Shown here: positions 1 through 11,800 of the stretch, one piece after another
Layout: each line of letters starts with the position of its first letter
Numbering within the stretch: the first letter of the stretch is position 1
From: Owenia fusiformis
Lineage: Eukaryota; Annelida; Polychaeta; Sabellida; Oweniidae
Assembly: GCA_903813345.2 (NCBI GenBank)
Contig: CAIIXF020000006.1
Span: 17,490,348 to 17,554,347, forward strand
Length of the DNA stretch: 64,000 bases
Reading direction: 5' to 3'
Program-made: the position numbers and the translations under genes
The notes under the pieces: model-generated
The model's database searches: none
What the model saw: only the letters and a program-made list of their open reading frames with translations
Told to the model about the DNA's origin: nothing

Positions 1-271
1 CAGCACTACCGAGTAAATTTATTTTTAGATTCATCCATTGCTGAAAACTTTTTTCGGGACACCGACCCGATATATTATGTAATATTTTATATATGTAATA
101 TTTGATGGGATAATAACGATATCTGAACAAGTGATTTCGCATGTCAATCATTGGATTGAAACTAAACTAAATTGAATAAGACCAGAAATCTCAAAGATTC
201 CCAGCCATCTTAATGTCCATGCTCTATTAATTTGTGCAACTTTCTCATCATATTGTTTAACACCATTCCAG

Positions 272-495
272 CTTCTTGGTGGAACATTGGTCTGAATGAT
301 TTTGCAGTGCAGGGTCAGTATGTCTGGTTTGCTACTGGAGCAGCACCATCTTGGACCAACTGGCATTATGGTCAACCAAATGCGATTTCAGACAATTGTG
401 TTATTATGAGCAACGAGAATGGAGAGTGGTATGACGTTGATTGTAATTTCTCTTATGGGACACTCGGCCAATTTACAATTTGCGAATATAAATAA
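272..495 (+). CDS. C-type lectin-like domain, terminal exon (5' part outside window)
   Basis: This is the 3' coding exon of a secreted or membrane C-type lectin-like protein; earlier exons lie before the window. An acceptor (ATTCCAG) ends at 271 and the open frame runs to TAA at 493-495. The translation shows the second half of the fold: the WxIGLND strand, the W-TNWHYGQPN stretch, DNCV, a GEWYDVDC block and a terminal TICEY. QPN sits at the long-loop position that usually reads EPN or QPD in calcium and sugar binding, and WYDVDC replaces the usual WND, so sugar specificity cannot be predicted. An AATAAA lies at 526-531. Family assignment is from motifs; the specific product is unknown. Confidence 0.8.
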
Positions 496-525
496 TGAAT
501 GAATGAAAACAACAAAGAGAAATCG

Positions 526-531
526 AATAAA
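526..531 (+). terminator. Candidate polyadenylation signal of the lectin gene
   Basis: AATAAA lies 31 bases after the lectin stop codon, at a normal spacing for a short 3' UTR. Confidence 0.5.
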
Positions 532-2223
532 TACTATTATATTGCTGAAGTAACCTGAAATGGAACTGACCATACAGTGTATATGTAAATATGTTCTCCC
601 CTTAGCTTTCATATAAAGACATGATATCCCGCATGGTATAATACTAAATTAACCCTCATTGACGTGTTGGAGCACCTACCAAATTTGAATAATGAACGAA
701 ACAGAATAAAAAAGTTACACTCGAAGCAAAAAATTGAAGGTTTGCGATATAATCTTATGGATATGGGTACATTTTGCAACAGTTATGGTCAAATAAAATT
801 TCACTTGAACCAAATTTAGAGTTCAATATATAGTCACTTGTAATTCCACTCATGATTCATGACGATTCAAATAGATATACTGGCAGGATCCAATGGGAAA
901 CTATACTTACTGGGACAATCTTTACCATTTAAAATGGATCACAAATGAAATAGTAAAGATGGCATTGTTTGTCCAAAATTGATGAAAACGGAATATTAGA
1001 GGACTGGATTACAGTTACAGTCAAATCCTGGGCGCCATGTATTTTAACATCATAATCACAGCTGAGTATTAAATTAAATTGCAGTGGAAGGAAGTTAATT
1101 TTTTCAAAAAAAGTATCTGTAATTAAGATCAGAACAAAAGAGAATGGTGTCTTGGTAGTTTGTGCATTTTTGCAAGCATGCATGAAATCTTTTGACACAA
1201 CTGTTGTTAAAATCATCAAATGATCACTTTTTGGCAATGACGAATGCCGCTCAAATAGCCCCAACCTCAGTGGACCCAAGCATATATGGGGGCTTTCCCA
1301 AAAGATCAGGTGGATGTCCTCCTGGAAAGAGAATCTGGTGGAACTCATTATTCCAAAGAAACCCTCCTGAGATGAAGTCCCTTTGACGCTTTACAAATGC
1401 AAAAGAACTGTTGGGAATTATTCTTGAAACATTGCATGAAATGTCGTCATAAATGTGGCAGATGATGGGTCCATTGACTAATAAAGAATTGATTTGGGCA
1501 TGAAAGATATGGGCATGAAACTTGCCATTCTCTCTAACAACTGAATACTCAACTGAAAAAAATGTGTAAACTTGTACAAAACTTCATACTTTGAAATTAG
1601 GGGGAACACATATTTATTTGAAACCCTGTATATACACAAACGGACATTGAACATTTGTCGAATCAAGGAATTTTGACAATTTTTAATTGAACTAACAGGT
1701 AGAATAAAGTCATCATCCACCTCGGGACTGTATTGTATTGCATTGTAGTTGTATTGTATTGTATTGTACTATAATATTCAGAGGGCTAAGAAAATGTTGT
1801 ATATCCTATTTTGTTCCAACAAGGTTCGGAAAAATATTTAATTTCACTCTCAAGAATTGGTAGAAAGGAACAAAAAACAATAATGATACGTTTTAATATA
1901 CTAACATAAATGCAAAAATAACCAAAAGATAATTTAGTAGAATATCATCTATTTCAATCTCAAGTATATGTTCACTTATCACAAATATAACTGGGTTTTG
2001 AGAGTATCGCCCAGAACTTCGTTATATACTGCCGCCCATTTGTATTATTCCTTTCAGGTAATAAGAATAAAGATTGCACGGGTAAATTGGAACGTTTTTT
2101 GAATGATTGCTCAACATTACACTCTCTTGCTACCACCACCACTATGGTTATGCTAGGCTAACTTGAGTTGTAATTTACATTATCTTTTTAAGGAAAGTGT
2201 CCCTGAATATTATCGAGCATGGC
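532..2223. other. Intergenic spacer between convergent lectin and SORD genes
   Basis: No gene is recognised here. A minus-strand open frame at 929-1348 has no recognisable motif and I treat it as chance. A TGTAT-type simple repeat lies at about 1732-1770. The rest is AT-rich unique-looking sequence. Confidence 0.5.
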
Positions 2224-5200
2224 TTATTCCTGAATTTTGATCATCACTTTAACAGCTCCTGTATTTCTATCTCTGGCACAGTCAAATGCTTTCAGGGTGT
2301 CATCAAATGAGAACCTGTGAGTTATAATTGGGTCAATGTTTACTCTGCCACTCGCTAGAAGTGCCAATGCATCGGGGTAACTGAAATATAAAACTGATAA
2401 ATCATGAATTTTCAAAAGATCAAAAGATAAATCATGAGTTTTGACTAAAATTTCACAAAGTCCTACTGAAACCCATCGCTGGTTATTTAAATAAAAACTA
2501 AAACATAAAGAGGCTTTAACACGTAGTCAAATTAGGGAGTGAGGGTTGCCAAACGTATGGAGGGGAGTGTACTATGTTATTTCTATACTTACTCATTAGC
2601 ATAACTGAAAGACCCCCTAATATCCACCTGTCTGCTAGCTGCATCCACCAGAGGAATACTGACCATGTTAGGCTCCAAGGCAACCACTACCACCACACCC
2701 CCTGACGTAGTAGCCTGTAAAAAACTGAAATGAGTGGTGCATTTTCTGTACAATGATCAGAACCAAATAACGAATATGCATGGAAATGCTCCAGGTTTTA
2801 TCAAAGGGGTTTAGATTTTGAAAAATAAACATGATACAACTATTATAAAATGCACGGCAAACAAATATGTGAAAAAGTAGAATCTTGTTAAAAAACAGGA
2901 AAATAGAAATAATCAAGCAGGATTAAAAAAAGTTAACCATACGTATAATTTACCAGGGCCTTGCTTACCCATACTGCCAATTGGTAACTTGGCTCTACTC
3001 CACTACACTCTATGGCAATATCAGCCTGTTGTCCCATTGCTTCTATAACTTTATCAGCAAGTACTTGACCGGTTTCATCAACCTTGGCGAGTACAGTAAA
3101 GTCAGCGCCCATCTCTTTTGCCAACTGTAGCCTTCTTTTAGATATATCTGAAAATCACAATTAAAGGTAAAACTCTTTTTATTCACTTAGAGCACTGACA
3201 CACTTCCTTCTAACTATGTCAGATTGTTTTTCAGTTTTGATATAATCCTAATATTTCATTAACATACATTCACAACACTGAGGCGGACTTAGAGGTTGGA
3301 GGGGGGGGGGGTAACAACCCCTACCATAGAAAATTCACCGTCGCTTTCCACTGGGTCTAGACACCCAGGTACTGAGGTAGGAACAATCGAAACCTTGTGA
3401 ATCAAGATGAGAAAATTAAAACCAACATTTTCAAAAATTAATGCCAGGAAATGGTGCCATCTTTCTCGAAGTTGACCACAAGATCCACCAGTGCTATAAT
3501 ACGTCAGTATTACTATAGCAACATTAAATCAGCGTACCTGTTATACATATTCTAGAAGCCCCCAAAGCCTTAGCTACAGCTATCGTTATCAATCCAATAG
3601 AACCTGTAACAGCAAATTAAAATTTGTCATAATTTGGGTCTAAATATCTTATTATGAACGAAAACCAATGATTAGGCTAATTGTATACCAGCCCGTGGTT
3701 GGATGACCATTCCACCTGATGAATATGGACGATGCAATTCTTAAGGGAGGTCTAATGGATTCTACAGAGACATATAGTATCTCAAACACTATATGAGTTC
3801 TCTGTTTTTAGGAAAATAACACAAACTAATGATTCCCCATCTCTGGTTGAAATAACTTACCTGCCCCAGTGATAAGAACATTGTCCCCAACAGAGACGCC
3901 AGCCCTCTTACATGCTCTCACAGTCACCGCTAGTGGCTCCATCATTGCCCCTTGCTCAAAGCTAACACTGTCAGGCAATCTAGACACCAACAAGCATGCA
4001 GTAAGCATTATTATTAGACTCCAATATAAGATACACTTTTAGGACGACCAGGTACTTAAATGACAAGGGAGCGAGGGCAGAAAATGATAAAAATGGGTCC
4101 TGACACATTTAAAAAAATTTATGCTCAAAATATTCCATTTGATCAATCAGTAACTTTACATAGAGAACATTTCTCCACTTACTTGTGACAGAAATCGGCC
4201 GGATGTCTTGTAAGTTTGGTAAGTCCACCCCAGCAGTAACCTCTTTCAGCACAGAGATTGTAACTTCCTTTTTTACAAAGTTTACATTTCCGACATGGCA
4301 ACCCTAATTCAACAGCTACTCTGTCTCCTGCGATATGAAGAGGGCGTGTAACTGTAGCAGGCCCGTAGCCAGGGGGAGCTGCCGCTCCCGCCTGGCCAGA
4401 AATTCTTTCAAAATCATGCAGTTTTTCACCATTCTGAGCACTATCATATTGTTAATTGTAATCTTTAATTTCCCGTATCCAAGTTACGGAGCAAGATTAA
4501 TTTAATTGATTAATAAATAAACAAAACAAAAAAATACGGAGCAAGAAACAGTTTTTACATATAAATATCAAATCATAAATACACACAGAATACATGGCAG
4601 TATACCATTATTCATCGTCAATGCGATGCACATAACACCAGGAGATATCTGATTTCACAATTTAATCAAAGCATATTACATAAAGTTCCAGGTTCCAGCT
4701 ACTTCTGTTTACAAAACATGTATAAGATATATAATATGTCAGGTCGGCTATTTCAGGACAGTGTCCTTTACATCCAAATGCTCTAATCGTGACTGTAACA
4801 CCCATTTTATTAGATTGTTTTTGATGGGAGAGTAGCGCGTGCATTCAGCCTTATCTTTAACAGGAAGACAGAGGTTAGAAACTACTACAGGGTGACACAA
4901 AAATGACACCCACCTTACGTTGCATAATTTGTTTGTCTATAAATGTATAGACTTGTCTTTTGGCACATTTAAAGAAGATTAGCGTTACAACATTTGCTCT
5001 AAATGTCGTCCATTCCTTTGCAGACACACATGGATTCAACACAAAAAATGCCACCCAGCTAATTTGTAACATAATTTTTTTTGTAAATACTAATGATTTT
5101 GGCTTGTACTTTCGGGAAGTCCACCCAGACGATGCCATTCAATTAAATACAAAATAATGTAGTCGTCGTTGCTACAATCTTTATAACTTATTTCCAAAAT

Positions 5201-8200
5201 TGTGTTACATAAGGTGGGTGTGGGTGTCATTTTTGCAAAATGGAGCGTAGTTTAATGTGCGAAAAAAACATTTTTTGTGTCACGCTGTTCAATATAAACG
5301 CGTAATAAGTATGCTACCCATTGCATTCGTTCGACTTCACATCTTGAAAAAGAGCTTCGTTTATAACTATAGACTCTGCGCGCAGGGTAATAAGTATGCC
5401 GCAAAAATTCCAAGTTGAACATGTAACCGATTATTGTTGAACTTTGACAAGATTATTAAATTATTAAACACGTAAGGTTCTCCAAGATCAACTTGATCAC
5501 CCAAATCTACAATTGCTTATAATTACCTGGGGCAAGGTCTATCACACCTGGCCCTACAGCCTCTATAGTACCACTTGATTCATGTCCAAGAATTATGGGA
5601 TCTTCTAACTCCTTTGTCCCTGTACCTCCAAGAGTCCAGAATGCAATATCTGTCCCGCAAATACCACAAGAATGCATCTTGACCAGAACCTCTGTATGCA
5701 AAATTATAATAGGATGATAATACTATAAATAAGTGAAATAAGAAAGGTAGTAGAATAAAACCAATGCGACCTACACCTGCGGCCTACAGGGTAACCCGGC
5801 AAAATATGATATGCAGTTCGCAGGGATTTAGGAATTTATCCTACTATCAGCACATGAAGATTTTTACGAACGAGTAACTGATGATTCTAATTATGATGTT
5901 CTATTAAAAAATGCATCGTATAAGGTCCATGTGCAGTATGGCAAGTGAATTTAGACGGTCATATATTCAATTCACCATGAGTACTTTCTGAGCATAAATG
6001 CAGTGGTTTTTATTAAAACAATATGTTTTCTTTCAATTGAAGTCCCCATGATGATAAAAATATCAATTTCTGATTTTTATTGCATGAAAAGATTATTCAA
6101 CAAGGGGCCTAAAACATCTTTAAAAGTAGAATGGTATTGGAAGTATAGATATCAATTTTCGATGACCAAAATCATGCTGAAAACAATGGATAGCATGAGT
6201 TTTCCCTATCGGAAAATAACATGGGAAATGTGGTTTTTAACTTTATTGCATTTCAATACACATCCCCTTACTACAATAAATAGTAGGTCTACCGTGGGAA
6301 CTGGGCTCACATGGTGTTGCTCTTAAAAAGAAATGGCGGCCATTTTGAAAGAAACTTGAAGACATTGTTTATAATCTAGAAATAAAGGCACCTGCATAAT
6401 TTCAAGCAAACTGAAATATATTAATTGATCGAGAAAAACAAGATCCCTTTTTTAGAAAATTAGCCTTGCATTTTAAAAACAATGACAAGGTGGGGTCCTA
6501 ATCCATAATTTTTCAGAGAATAGGATTGATATTTTACTATCATGGGGACTTCGCTTGAAAGAAAACATATTGTTTTAATAAAAACCACTGTATTTATACC
6601 CAGAAAGTACTTATGGTGAAAGATACGACTGTCTAAAATCAATTGCCATACTGCACATGGACCTTTGCTGTGATATGATTATCATAGCTATAAGTTAATG
6701 ATTATGTAATTCTAACACCAAAGATAATCATTATTACTAAAATTAGTTTTGAAATACTTGTAATGCTTATTTTTTCTTAAAACAGCTTTGATTGTTGACA
6801 AAAAACATTTATTGGATTTTTGGGGCGAAACATGTATGAACGACTTCACTACAATAAATAGTACCGTGGGAACTGGGCTCACAAACATGGTGTTGCTCTA
6901 AAAAGAAATGGCGGCCATTTTGAAAGAAATTTGTAGACATTGTTCATTCATTCTAGAACATGAGAAATAAATGTACAGTGAGAATGTGGAACAATGTTGA
7001 CAAAATTAATATTGTCCATGTTGAAACTCAAGAGGCTATATGCCATAGGATAGCACAATCAATTAAGACCCCTCTGGACTTTTTTGCATATTGAGTTTCA
7101 CCACATATATACCCATCTACTTACCAAAGAAGAAGTCCCAAATCCCCCTCTTTCAGTGTTAATTTTGCGATTGTGCTGGCCGATCTAATTATTTTCGAAG
7201 AAATTAATTCAATCTGAAGTTTGAATATTCCGGGAAAGTCCTCCTGTTATCTGATTGGTCGTTGCATTTGTTTATCATAAACCTGATTGGCTCCCTGGTT
7301 CAAGGCGCTTGTGGGCGCTTGTGTGACTCAATGGGGATTCCCCTCGATAGCCGAGGAACCGATTGTGTTTAATTCTGGAGTTTGGTTGTTCTGTTGATTA
7401 TTTCCGATATTTCGGCAATAATATACCGAAAAGTTATTCTCAAGATATATCCGTGATATGTGAGATATTATATGAGCAATAACAATACGACATTATTGAT
7501 TGTCTGGGGGAGAAACCTAAGGCATAATGCATCTAGAATTGATAGATAATATATGGGATTCTCAAATATAATTCATCCATGAACCTGAAATCAATTTTTA
7601 GCCATTGGATTATTTTGGGATCTACCATTTTCTTACCATCTTTCTCTGGCTGTTCCACATTTCTGTTTTCCTAAAATAACAATAAAAGTAAGATGAAAAA
7701 AACTGCCCTAAATTATATGAATTTTACATTGAATGAAATACGAACATATAATGTCATAATTAAGAAATAAACCATTCTACAATGCTGGTTGAAGATTTGC
7801 TTCCAAAATACATACATGTATCATCATTCTACTGTGTTATGATACATGCCTGCCTAAATGTGTAGGCTAAATAAATCTGGTTCATCAGAGACATATAAAA
7901 CAGTCCCTTACTTTTTTGTAAATATTTGGAAAGTGTTTCCAGAACTGGGGAAAGGGCGTAACCCCCAGGGTCTTTAAGGAGATGTACACTCCCCTCCAAA
8001 AGTTTGGCAATCTTAGCTCCCCCTCACGTTTCTTAGCCGTACATCTGTACAAAAGGTAAGACAAATCAATTTTCTATATAAAAATATTTTGTTGAATCTT
8101 TGCTGGATAGATATTCTGAAATCAGATTTGCCCCGAACCCACCATTCCCCATGGTTTACATATATGTATGAATGACGATTTTCAAAAATTCCTCAAATTT

Positions 8201-8718
8201 ATCATCAATTTTCGGTTAGTCTCAGATGATTGAAGAAAAAAATAGAAAATTTGGAGGCATTGTAAATGAAGTCAAGTTACATTTCTTTCAATATTATAAG
8301 TAATTCCCCTGGCAGGTTATGTAAATAAAAATTCAAACATAAAGGGACTTTAACACGTAGTTCAATGAGGGAGCTAAGGTTGCCAAACCTTTGGATGGGA
8401 GTAAGTTCTTACAGCGGGTGTCCAGTCATAATACTGTATGGTCTCAAAATGTGGAATAAGCGTTACAATGGAGATCCTAGGATTTCTTCATCCTAGGGAT
8501 ATCATACATATATGGCTTATCTTTTCCAGTAACAATACTGAATAGGCCCAGGGAAAAGCATTAGTGAGCTGAATCTAAAAAATGGCTATGCTATAGCTGA
8601 CACGCCCTCCGTCTTTGTAAACAAACGTTGTATTCAACTTTTAACACGATAAAAAAGATTGACAACTTACTAAACGAAGATCATTCTTTGCATAAAGGAC
8701 CGCTGAAACGCTCTGCAT
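2224..8718 (-). CDS. SORD: Sorbitol dehydrogenase (zinc-dependent MDR family), 9 coding exons
   Basis: NAD-dependent polyol dehydrogenase that oxidises sorbitol to fructose in the cytosol. Coding exons in order of translation: 8671-8718, 7637-7670, 5527-5691, 4183-4327, 3861-3979, 3538-3603, 2969-3147, 2593-2714, 2224-2380. All junctions are GT-AG with matching phases and total 1035 nt (344 residues; the family is about 350). The short first two exons give an N-terminus that aligns with the family lead-in (LRLEN, then DEVLVKMHS). Visible sites: catalytic zinc Cys39 in GICGTD, His64-Glu65 in GHESSG and Glu in MEPLAV. Structural zinc cysteines are C94, C97, C100 and C108. The nucleotide fold has GAGSIG followed by Asp in TDISKRR, which favours NAD. 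Introns hold several mobile elements. The start is 118 bp from the divergent C6orf89-like start. Related polyol or threonine dehydrogenases are the alternative. Confidence 0.9.
2487..2569. mobile_element. Solo terminal part of the long-TIR foldback family
   Basis: This stretch matches the right end of the elements at 46921-47818 and 7987-8402 (TTTAACACGTAGT, then GGTTGCCAAAC and GGGGAGTG) and is followed by TA at 2570-2571. No partner arm is visible nearby, so it is a truncated copy inside SORD intron 8. Confidence 0.65.
4358..4442. mobile_element. Truncated 'CAGGCCCGTAGCCA' element
   Basis: Starts with the same terminus as the complete 24221-24433 element and shares its interior (TTCTTTCAAAATCATGCAG, then TTTTTCACCATT). 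The other end is missing. It lies in SORD intron 3. Confidence 0.6.
4888..5287. mobile_element. Mariner-type MITE in SORD intron 3
   Basis: The ends read CAGGGTGACACAAAAA and, inverted, CAGCGTGACACAAAAA. TA precedes the left end. An inner inverted pair (TGACACCCACCTTA against TAAGGTGGGTGTGGGTGTCA) extends the symmetry. There is no transposase frame. Confidence 0.7.
5315..5389. mobile_element. 75-bp mini-element with 10-bp target duplication
   Basis: Bounded by TACCC and GGGTA and flanked by perfect direct repeats ATAAGTATGC at 5305-5314 and 5390-5399. The interior (GACTCTGCGCGCAGGGTA, and AGAGCTTCG with CGAATGCAA in the opposite sense) is the reverse complement of the copy at 52505-52582. 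A 9-10 bp duplication suggests a Mutator-like mechanism. Confidence 0.7.
5922..6665. mobile_element. Foldback element with arms of about 140 bp
   Basis: The left arm (from AAGGTCCATGTGCAGTATGG) is repeated inverted at 6530-6665 (ending CCATACTGCACATGGACCTT). The arms share the stretch around GTGGTTTTTATTAAAACAA. It lies in SORD intron 2. No transposase is visible. Confidence 0.75.
6262..6975. repeat. Pair of direct repeats of about 120 bp
   Basis: Copies at about 6262-6380 and 6847-6970 share ACTACAATAAATAGTA, ACCGTGGGAACTGGGCTCAC and AAATGGCGGCCATTTTGAAA. The first copy lies inside the foldback element at 5922-6665, the second beyond it. Confidence 0.7.
7987..8402. mobile_element. Long-TIR foldback element, diverged copy
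   Basis: The left end is CACTCCCCTCCAAAAGTTTG after TA (7985-7986). The right end is GAGCTAAGGTTGCCAAACC then GGGAG. The interior also matches parts of the 46921-47818 element, for example the stretch ending GCCCCGAACCCA and the inverted TTTATCATCAATTTTCG. It lies in SORD intron 1. Confidence 0.7.
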
Positions 8719-8836
8719 GGCCGATTTCTGAATTGCCTCGTCTGAATATGGAAATTATGATGTTGAACTGAATACAAATAGATTTCTTGTAAATTTTACA
8801 GTTTTCTAACGAGGTACAGCCTCTGTCCTTTTCAAT
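8719..8836. promoter_or_regulatory. Bidirectional promoter between SORD and the C6orf89-like gene
   Basis: Only 118 bp separate the two divergent start codons, so both 5' UTRs and the core promoter must share or overlap this segment. I see no TATA box. Transcription start sites are unknown. The inference rests on the spacing and the well-supported first exons on both sides. Confidence 0.65.
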
Positions 8837-11800
8837 ATGGAACCCGGAAGCGACCAAATGTTTTCACCACACGAAAATTTGATAAAAAGCCTAGAAAACA
8901 TTCTTCTGAATGATGAATTCAATGTTCTAGGCAAAGAATATGTCTTATATTGTATGCAGAAAGAAATTTCATTCGACAAAAATGGCAACGAATCACCCGA
9001 ATCTGAGAAAGAAGATGTGAATTTTTCGAAGTTCAAAAATAGGCAGAAATCAAGAAGTAAATTAAAAACCTGTATTCACTACACCTCATATGGGGCTTTT
9101 GTGGCCATTATATCATTGATATGTATTGTATCTATGTATGGAGTTGAGTGGATGCGGAATGATATGTTTGACGTATCTTACTTCATTCAACGCTATTCTC
9201 GAACAACGCTGCTACCACTACAAGGACTCTTGCAAGGTGAGTACATCCTTATAGAGGTACAGCTGGAAAGTAACATTTTGGTAAAAAATTGCTATACCTG
9301 CACATGTTATTTTCTGGTACAAAATAAAGTATGAAGGCATGTGTCAATTTCCTTGCTTTTTTCAGGAAAGTATCATTACATTGTCTTCTTTTAAAATATC
9401 TGGTAGGCGTTCCATGGGAACTCCAGGAAATTCTGATATTTCACACTTTCTTTTTTCCCAAATTTTCTTTCAAAGTTTCCAGACAACACAGGAGCTACCA
9501 TTGACCTGTTTCCAGATATTCTAAAAGAAGACAGTGTAATGATACTTTCCTAAATGTTACTTTCCAGCATCCATTATGTTACATTAATGATTATTATATA
9601 CCTCATATGTATTCTAGATGCTCATTGGCTTATTCATGGACACATGATATGAAATAGATAAACTAATTCCCTGGAAAGTCCTAAATCCCTGGTATCAGGG
9701 AAGATGAAATGTACTAATCACTTACTCATTTTGAGAGCCATGTTAGATTTTGAAACTTATGGCTCTCGAACAGGGACATGGACAGCTGAACAATAGTGAC
9801 CTCTGAAACACGAATTGAGTCGTTCAGCCTCAATCAGCGCCTTACTTTTGTTCTCTAACTACTGTATGTCATACATTATTATCATCCTTCCGTGCAAGTA
9901 TTGGAGCGCTGAAGTACTTCCTTTTCGATCAAGACTTGTTTTGTTAGTCGAGTGAGTGTTTTTTTCTGCCAGATTCCAATATGGCGTTTTCTGCTCGGAC
10001 ATTTTCGTAAATCTCCGGAGGTTGTCCGAACCTAACTCATTCTCAAAATTCATTTCGTTCGTTGCGTATCTCGCTATAGCAAACCGACATATTGGAAATG
10101 GATCGAAAAACATTCACTCGACGAAGAATTTACTAAGTCTTGATCGAAAAAGAAGTATTTCAGCGCCCCAATACTTGCACGGATTGATGATACCGATGGA
10201 AGACACAGTTAGAGACCAAAAGTAAGCCACTGATCGACGCTGATCGACTCAATTCGTGTTTCAAGGGTCACTATTATTCAGCTGCCCAAGTGCACCGTGG
10301 GAAAGCTATTATATCAAAATCCACATAGCTTTCGCAGTAAGTAACTCATCACCAGTTAGGTCATGTGACCAGTCATTAGTATGTTTTATCTTCCCTGATA
10401 GGCGAGATTATAGGAGTTGAAAGGCAAAATGCCTTTAAATGCCAATAAGAACCTGTAAACATTAAATGTTGAAGTGTTTTGTTTTTGTTTACTATATGGG
10501 GTATATAATAAAACAAATGTGCATGACCAGGATCACAATGGCCATGGTCAGAATGACCGACCCTAAACATGACAAAATAACTTTTTCAGCCCTCTGAAAA
10601 TTTGACTGAAAAATAGCTAAAAGTAGGAGCTTTGGAAAGGTCACTGAACAGAATCTTTTGAATTTTTCAGAAAATGTGCCCAACATATTGCTCTAAATGA
10701 TGCAATCTTTGAAATTTAGACATCATTTGTAGAAAAAGAAAGAAATGAAAAAAAATGAATTGAAAAGCAATCTATTTTCCTTTTTATGACTGTCATTTTT
10801 GTTTCAGACAATTTTCTAAAATTTCAAAGATTGTATCATTGAGAGCAATATCTTGTGCACATTTTCTGAAAAATTCAAAAGATTCTGTTCAGTGACCTTT
10901 CCTAAGCTACTTTTGCCTGTAGCTATTTTTCAGTCCCATTTCCAGATGGTTGAAAAAGTTATTTCATCTAATAATCAGTTATTTAGGTTCTAATTCCTTG
11001 GCCTTTTTTATTCTTAATAACCATAACAGTAAGAAATAAATTCAATAACATTGTCTAACAAATGTAATTATTACATTGCTGATAAAACATCTATCAAAAG
11101 TCATATGATACCCTCTAAAACTGTTAATGTAAAATAGTCCAATATTAATTTCCAGAATTCTATGATACAGACTGCTTGATACACAACCCATATTATAGCA
11201 ACTATGATGATTCCTTTGAGTGTGATATCTGCACCAACTTAACAAGAGTGGAAGATTACACTGGTTTTATCAATTCAAGCAACTTTGAAGAGGAAATGGA
11301 GGAAAATGGACAAATATTTATTTTGAAGGTAAATTTTACTTGGAGTGTTTGTCTCATTTTTGTTGTAAGTTTACCTTGGGAGCATGTCTTTCTGCCTGTC
11401 AATACATGAAGACATGAAGACAAATATTAAAGTGCTCCATGAACCAGAGTATTGTAAAAGCATAAGTTATAAACTACGGCAACCAGGATGATAGCCTGGC
11501 AGTTGCTTTTTTTTTTTTTATAGTATAAACTTTATTGAGGTAAAGTCAATACATTTTCGGCCACCAATCGCCATATTGGCATTATAGGTTGGCCATAGTT
11601 GCTCATGGTCGTTTTGATGTGAAGTGTTTCTCAAAATGTAGAAAGCGACCTTAAGATTGTTGAGATGTTGAGATATTATGTTATGAATTCATTCACTCGT
11701 AATCAGGCAGGGGCACTGGCCGTTATTTGTTCATATTTCTTGGGAGGGGGGGGGGTATCTGATCCATGCTCAATTATTACAAAAGGATAATTACAAAGCT

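Noticed and set aside
929-1348. 139-codon open frame on the minus strand
   Set aside because: No recognisable motif, no splice context and AT-biased composition; length is within chance for this region.
4875-5157. Overlapping frames on both strands, 65-87 codons
   Set aside because: They fall within the mariner-type MITE at 4888-5287 and show no transposase motif.
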